Assembly (NCBI GenBank): GCA_013375405.1
Contig: JABXJU010000205.1
Location: 1 to 7,755 of the forward strand
Direction of reading: 5' to 3'
DNA length: 7,755 nucleotides
Source: Candidatus Helarchaeota archaeon
Lineage (GTDB): Archaea; Asgardarchaeota; Lokiarchaeia; Helarchaeales; HEL-GB-A
Position 1 is the stretch's first letter. Every line of letters starts with the position of its first letter. The notes beneath the pieces are model-generated. The model made no database searches. It saw only the letters and a list, made by a program, of their open reading frames with translations, and was not told the origin of the DNA. A program made the translations under genes and the position numbers. Shown piece by piece: positions 5,595-7,755 of the stretch.

Positions 5595-6947
5595 CTATTT
5601 GCTTAAGAAAGCATGTATGTCGCGAACTGCTTGTTTCCCATCGCGAACTGCCTCAACAACAGTTCCAATCCCTCGGATGCAGTCGCCCCCGGCAAAAACT
5701 CCTGGAACAGGGGTTTCGCAAATTTCTTCGCTAATTTCAAAGGTTTTCCAGCGAGTAAATTTCAAGCGGGGATCGGAAAAAGGTTGGATATCAGGTTCTT
5801 GGCTAATAGCCTGAATCATCATATCCGCTTCTACAGTAAAATTCGAGTTGGGAATAGGAATAGGCCGAGGACGTCCACTAGAATCAGGTTCCCCAAGCTT
5901 CATCCGAAGACACTCGAGTCCACTGACTTTATTATTTTGACCTAAAATTTTAATGGGATTTGTTAAAAAATGAATAGGAATACCTTCTTCTTCAGCATCT
6001 ATAATTTCGGGAGGATTCGCTGGCATTTGATTTCGATGCCGTCGGTATAGAATGAAAGAATCGGAACCAAGACGTTTAGCAACACGGACGGAATCGATCG
6101 CCGAATTACCGCCCCCAATTACTGCTACTTTATCTCCGACTGGAACCCTTCCCTTCAAATTAAATTCACGAAGGAAATCAAGTGCATGGATACTGCCATC
6201 TAAATTTTCACCAGGAATCTTCATCCATTTAGGTGCATGTGCTCCAATCCCAAGGAAAATCGCATTGAATCCCTCGGAAAATAATGCATCAAAATCACAA
6301 GTTTCCTCAACAGGAGTATTGGGCTTGAATTTAACGCCTAGCTTTTTTATATTATCTATTTCAGTTTGCAATATCTTCTTCGGAAGGCGAAATTCCGGTA
6401 TCCCAACTCGCATTAATCCCCCAAGAACGGGAAGTTTTTCAAACACTGTGGCGGTATGGCCACGCTTGGCTAGGAAGAAAGCAGTAGTGAGGCCTGCGGG
6501 ACCTGAACCGACCACCGCAACATGCTTTTCCGTGTTCGGGGCACAATTAGTATAGGAAGGGGGTAGTCCAAAGTGATCTGCAAGGTAACGTTTGATTAAC
6601 ATAATTTGAACAGGATCCCCTTTTTTCCCGATGACACAGGTATTTTCACAAAAATGGGGACAAACTCTATCTATTGATCGTGGAAATACATATATACTAT
6701 AAACCAATTCCAAGGCATCTTCATATTTGCGTTCTAAAACTAGGCGAATGATCTCTTTTATATTACAATGACAGGGACATCCTTGAATACATAGAGGTTT
6801 TTCACACTGTAAGCATCTTTCACATTCGGCAAGCATTTCCTCTTCGGTATATCCTAAATTTACCTCTTTGAAATTACCTTTCCGCTCTTCAACAGGCAAA
6901 AGGTGTGGTTTAATTCGTTCCTTGATTAATTTCTTTTTCATAGACAT
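5595..6947 (-). CDS. gltD: GltD/NfnB-type NADPH flavoprotein (glutamate synthase small-subunit family)
   Basis: About 450 residues, the usual size for the glutamate synthase beta-subunit family. Its members move electrons between NAD(P)H, FAD and Fe-S clusters, as part of glutamate synthase, as the Nfn/sulfide dehydrogenase subunit, or alone. Numbering from the ATG at 6947: an N-terminal cysteine region (C45, C48, C53, C57, then C96, C100, C104 in RVCPHFCENTC) for Fe-S clusters, the FAD motif GSGPAG (147-152), the NADPH motif GGGNSA (278-283) with YRR (301-303) for the 2'-phosphate, and a C-terminal GVFAGGDCIRGIGTVVEAV that closes over FAD. Additional cysteines C59 and C61 (GCPCHCNI) stand where many relatives have non-cysteine residues. 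ATGs at 6941 and 6962 are alternatives; the hydrophobic frame further upstream, to 7025, is probably untranslated. No large subunit (GltB) or NfnA is visible, so true glutamate synthesis is unproven and the symbol denotes family only. Confidence 0.92.
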   Translation of the reverse strand: MSMKKKLIKERIKPHLLPVEERKGNFKEVNLGYTEEEMLAECERCLQCEKPLCIQGCPCHCNIKEIIRLVLERKYEDALELVYSIYVFPRSIDRVCPHFCENTCVIGKKGDPVQIMLIKRYLADHFGLPPSYTNCAPNTEKHVAVVGSGPAGLTTAFFLAKRGHTATVFEKLPVLGGLMRVGIPEFRLPKKILQTEIDNIKKLGVKFKPNTPVEETCDFDALFSEGFNAIFLGIGAHAPKWMKIPGENLDGSIHALDFLREFNLKGRVPVGDKVAVIGGGNSAIDSVRVAKRLGSDSFILYRRHRNQMPANPPEIIDAEEEGIPIHFLTNPIKILGQNNKVSGLECLRMKLGEPDSSGRPRPIPIPNSNFTVEADMMIQAISQEPDIQPFSDPRLKFTRWKTFEISEEICETPVPGVFAGGDCIRGIGTVVEAVRDGKQAVRDIHAFLSK

Positions 6948-6973
6948 ACTACTATATACCATTAAAGATAAAA

Positions 6974-6983
6974 TTATATAAAA
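6974..6983 (-). promoter_or_regulatory. Possible TATA box for the GltD-type gene
   Basis: The minus strand reads TTTTATATAA. Transcription about 25 nt downstream would begin near 6953, only a few bases before the ATGs at 6947 and 6941. That would make a nearly leaderless message and argues against translation starting at 7025 or 6962. Confidence 0.45.
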
Positions 6984-7082
6984 ATTATAGCAAAAATTGG
7001 GAAGAAAATAAATAAAAACTATCATTTGTGTACAAATTTATTTAAAGAAATCGATCATTTTATAAGAATTTCTTTTCTAAAA

Positions 7083-7098
7083 TTGATATGTGTATCAA
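7083..7098. promoter_or_regulatory. Inverted repeat upstream of the HIT promoter (possible operator)
   Basis: TTGATA and TATCAA are perfect 6-bp arms around TGTG, ending 12 nt before the TATA-like box at 7111. The position suits a dimeric regulator between the two divergent genes, but a 6-bp match in AT-rich DNA may be chance. Confidence 0.3.
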
Positions 7099-7110
7099 AC
7101 TCTATCCTTC

Positions 7111-7120
7111 TATATAATAA
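7111..7120 (+). promoter_or_regulatory. Possible TATA box for the HIT gene
   Basis: TATATAATAA lies 81 nt before the ATG at 7192, predicting a start site near 7140 and a leader of about 50 nt. A second TATA-like sequence near 7136-7147 is a weaker alternative. Either one places transcription inside the apparent upstream extension of the frame, supporting the shorter protein. Confidence 0.4.
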
Positions 7121-7191
7121 ACACTAATTTTGGTATTTTTATAGAATGTCATAAAAAATACAATTTCCAAAATTACTGGACGGATGTAACA

Positions 7192-7650
7192 ATGAGTGAA
7201 TGCATCTTTTGTAAAATTGTGTCTGGAAAGCAAGATGCGAGTGTCATATATGAAGATGATCGCGTTTTAAGTTTTCTCGATCATCGCCTTATTCGAATTG
7301 GACACACATTAGTCATTTCTAAGACTCATTATGAGACAATTCTTGATATACCTGATAACGAACTCACTTATCTCATCCAAATTACAAAAAAACTTGCTAG
7401 ACAAATTAAAACCACATTAAACGCAAAGGGATTACAAGTTTCAAATAACAATTACCCCGCAGCGAAACAGATGGTCCCCCATATTCATTTTCATATTATT
7501 CCAATTACAGAGGATGTTCCTTTAAAGGTGAAATTTGAACGAATAAAAATCTCAAACAACGAATTAGAAAAAATTGCTAATAAAATCTTAAAAATTGAAA
7601 TCTATTTGAATAAAGCTTCAATTTTTCGCATATGCTTTCCCCGATTTTAA
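7192..7650 (+). CDS. HIT-family (histidine triad) nucleotide hydrolase/transferase
   Basis: 152 residues from MSECIFCKIV, the classic N-terminus of the Hint branch of histidine triad proteins. These small soluble dimers cleave nucleotide phosphoramidates or dinucleotide polyphosphates at the alpha phosphate. Visible features: C4 and C7 (CIFC) with H46, probable zinc ligands; IGHTLVISKTHY (36-47); NNNYPAAKQMVPHIHFHIIP (85-104), in which H97-x-H99-x-H101 is the triad, H99 the likely nucleophile and Q93 conserved. The usual Pro-rich turn before GH is replaced by DHRLIRI, a small deviation. The frame is open upstream to 7090, but those 34 residues do not fit the family and would overlap the promoter, so the ATG at 7192 is chosen. 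The gene is divergent from the GltD-type gene and is probably an independent housekeeping gene. Confidence 0.93.
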   Translation: MSECIFCKIVSGKQDASVIYEDDRVLSFLDHRLIRIGHTLVISKTHYETILDIPDNELTYLIQITKKLARQIKTTLNAKGLQVSNNNYPAAKQMVPHIHFHIIPITEDVPLKVKFERIKISNNELEKIANKILKIEIYLNKASIFRICFPRF

Positions 7651-7662
7651 GTCTAAATCTCG

Positions 7663-7685
7663 TTTATTTTTTTTACTTCATTTTT
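7663..7685 (+). terminator. T-rich terminator after the HIT gene
   Basis: A T tract with eight consecutive T residues (7667-7674), followed by further T runs, starts 13 nt after the HIT stop codon. Archaeal RNA polymerase terminates at such oligo-T tracts without needing a hairpin. The rest of the sequence to 7755 holds no recognisable gene. Confidence 0.5.
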
Positions 7686-7755
7686 ACTGAATTAATCGAT
7701 CTATCAGATATACTTTTAAGACTAAATTCTCAGAAATTATTTCATACTTTTAATT

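Noticed and set aside
6052..6555. Rightward 167-codon frame inside the GltD-type gene
   Set aside because: It is the antisense of a well-conserved enzyme, with low-complexity content and no family motif; it is a shadow frame.
6948..7025. Hydrophobic 26-residue N-terminus of the GltD-type protein, as a possible membrane anchor
   Set aside because: It comes from AT-rich upstream DNA containing a TATA box; GltD relatives are soluble and start near MSMKKK.
7090..7191. N-terminal extension of the HIT protein by 34 residues
   Set aside because: The family begins at the CIFCKI motif, the extension has no family resemblance, and it overlaps the likely TATA box and start site.
1..7755. tRNA, rRNA, riboswitches, insertion sequences or integrase sites
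   Set aside because: Reading the gaps between genes showed no cloverleaf-like, rRNA-like or transposase-related sequence; all gaps are under 250 bp and AT-rich.

Overview
The window reads as AT-rich prokaryotic DNA, most likely archaeal and possibly from an Asgard (Lokiarchaeia-like) lineage. In favour are gene starts that mostly lack a Shine-Dalgarno match, TATA-like boxes at archaeal distances from the starts, and a left-end protein that resembles the longin-type domains abundant in Asgard genomes. No rRNA, tRNA or other phylogenetic marker is present, so this is an inference.

Layout: the left part (1-1546) has two leftward genes. One is a protein that runs off the left edge (possible longin-like domain). 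The other, upstream of it, is a TPR/coiled-coil protein. They are 41 bp apart and could share a transcript. The 228-bp gap at 1547-1774 contains an unusual cluster of short palindromes, upstream of the TPR gene. A leftward gene of unknown family (1775-3028) follows. It shares a 133-bp divergent promoter region with a rightward gene (3162-4730) for an extended SDR (NAD-dependent epimerase / 3-beta-HSD-like) fused to a long C-terminal extension with a zinc-ribbon-like Cys/His motif.

Facing the SDR tail-to-tail, only 20 bp away, is a leftward membrane protein gene (4751-5518). It matches the eukaryotic steroid 5-alpha-reductase family (SRD5A1/SRD5A2/DET2) nearly motif for motif. Upstream of it on the same strand, 76 bp away, is a GltD/NfnB-type NADPH flavoprotein with N-terminal Fe-S cysteines. 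A divergent rightward HIT-family (histidine triad) nucleotide hydrolase or transferase closes the window.

How the genes may work together: SDRs of the 3-beta-HSD type convert 3-hydroxy steroids to 3-oxo-delta4 steroids, the substrates of SRD5A enzymes, and the flavoprotein belongs to a family that handles NADPH and low-potential electrons. The central block (about 1775-6947) could therefore be a small redox module acting on a steroid or another polycyclic or isoprenoid enone. Sampled lines in this block are on the whole richer in G+C than sampled lines in the flanking genes, which would fit lateral acquisition. This is a hypothesis; the substrate cannot be read from the sequence.
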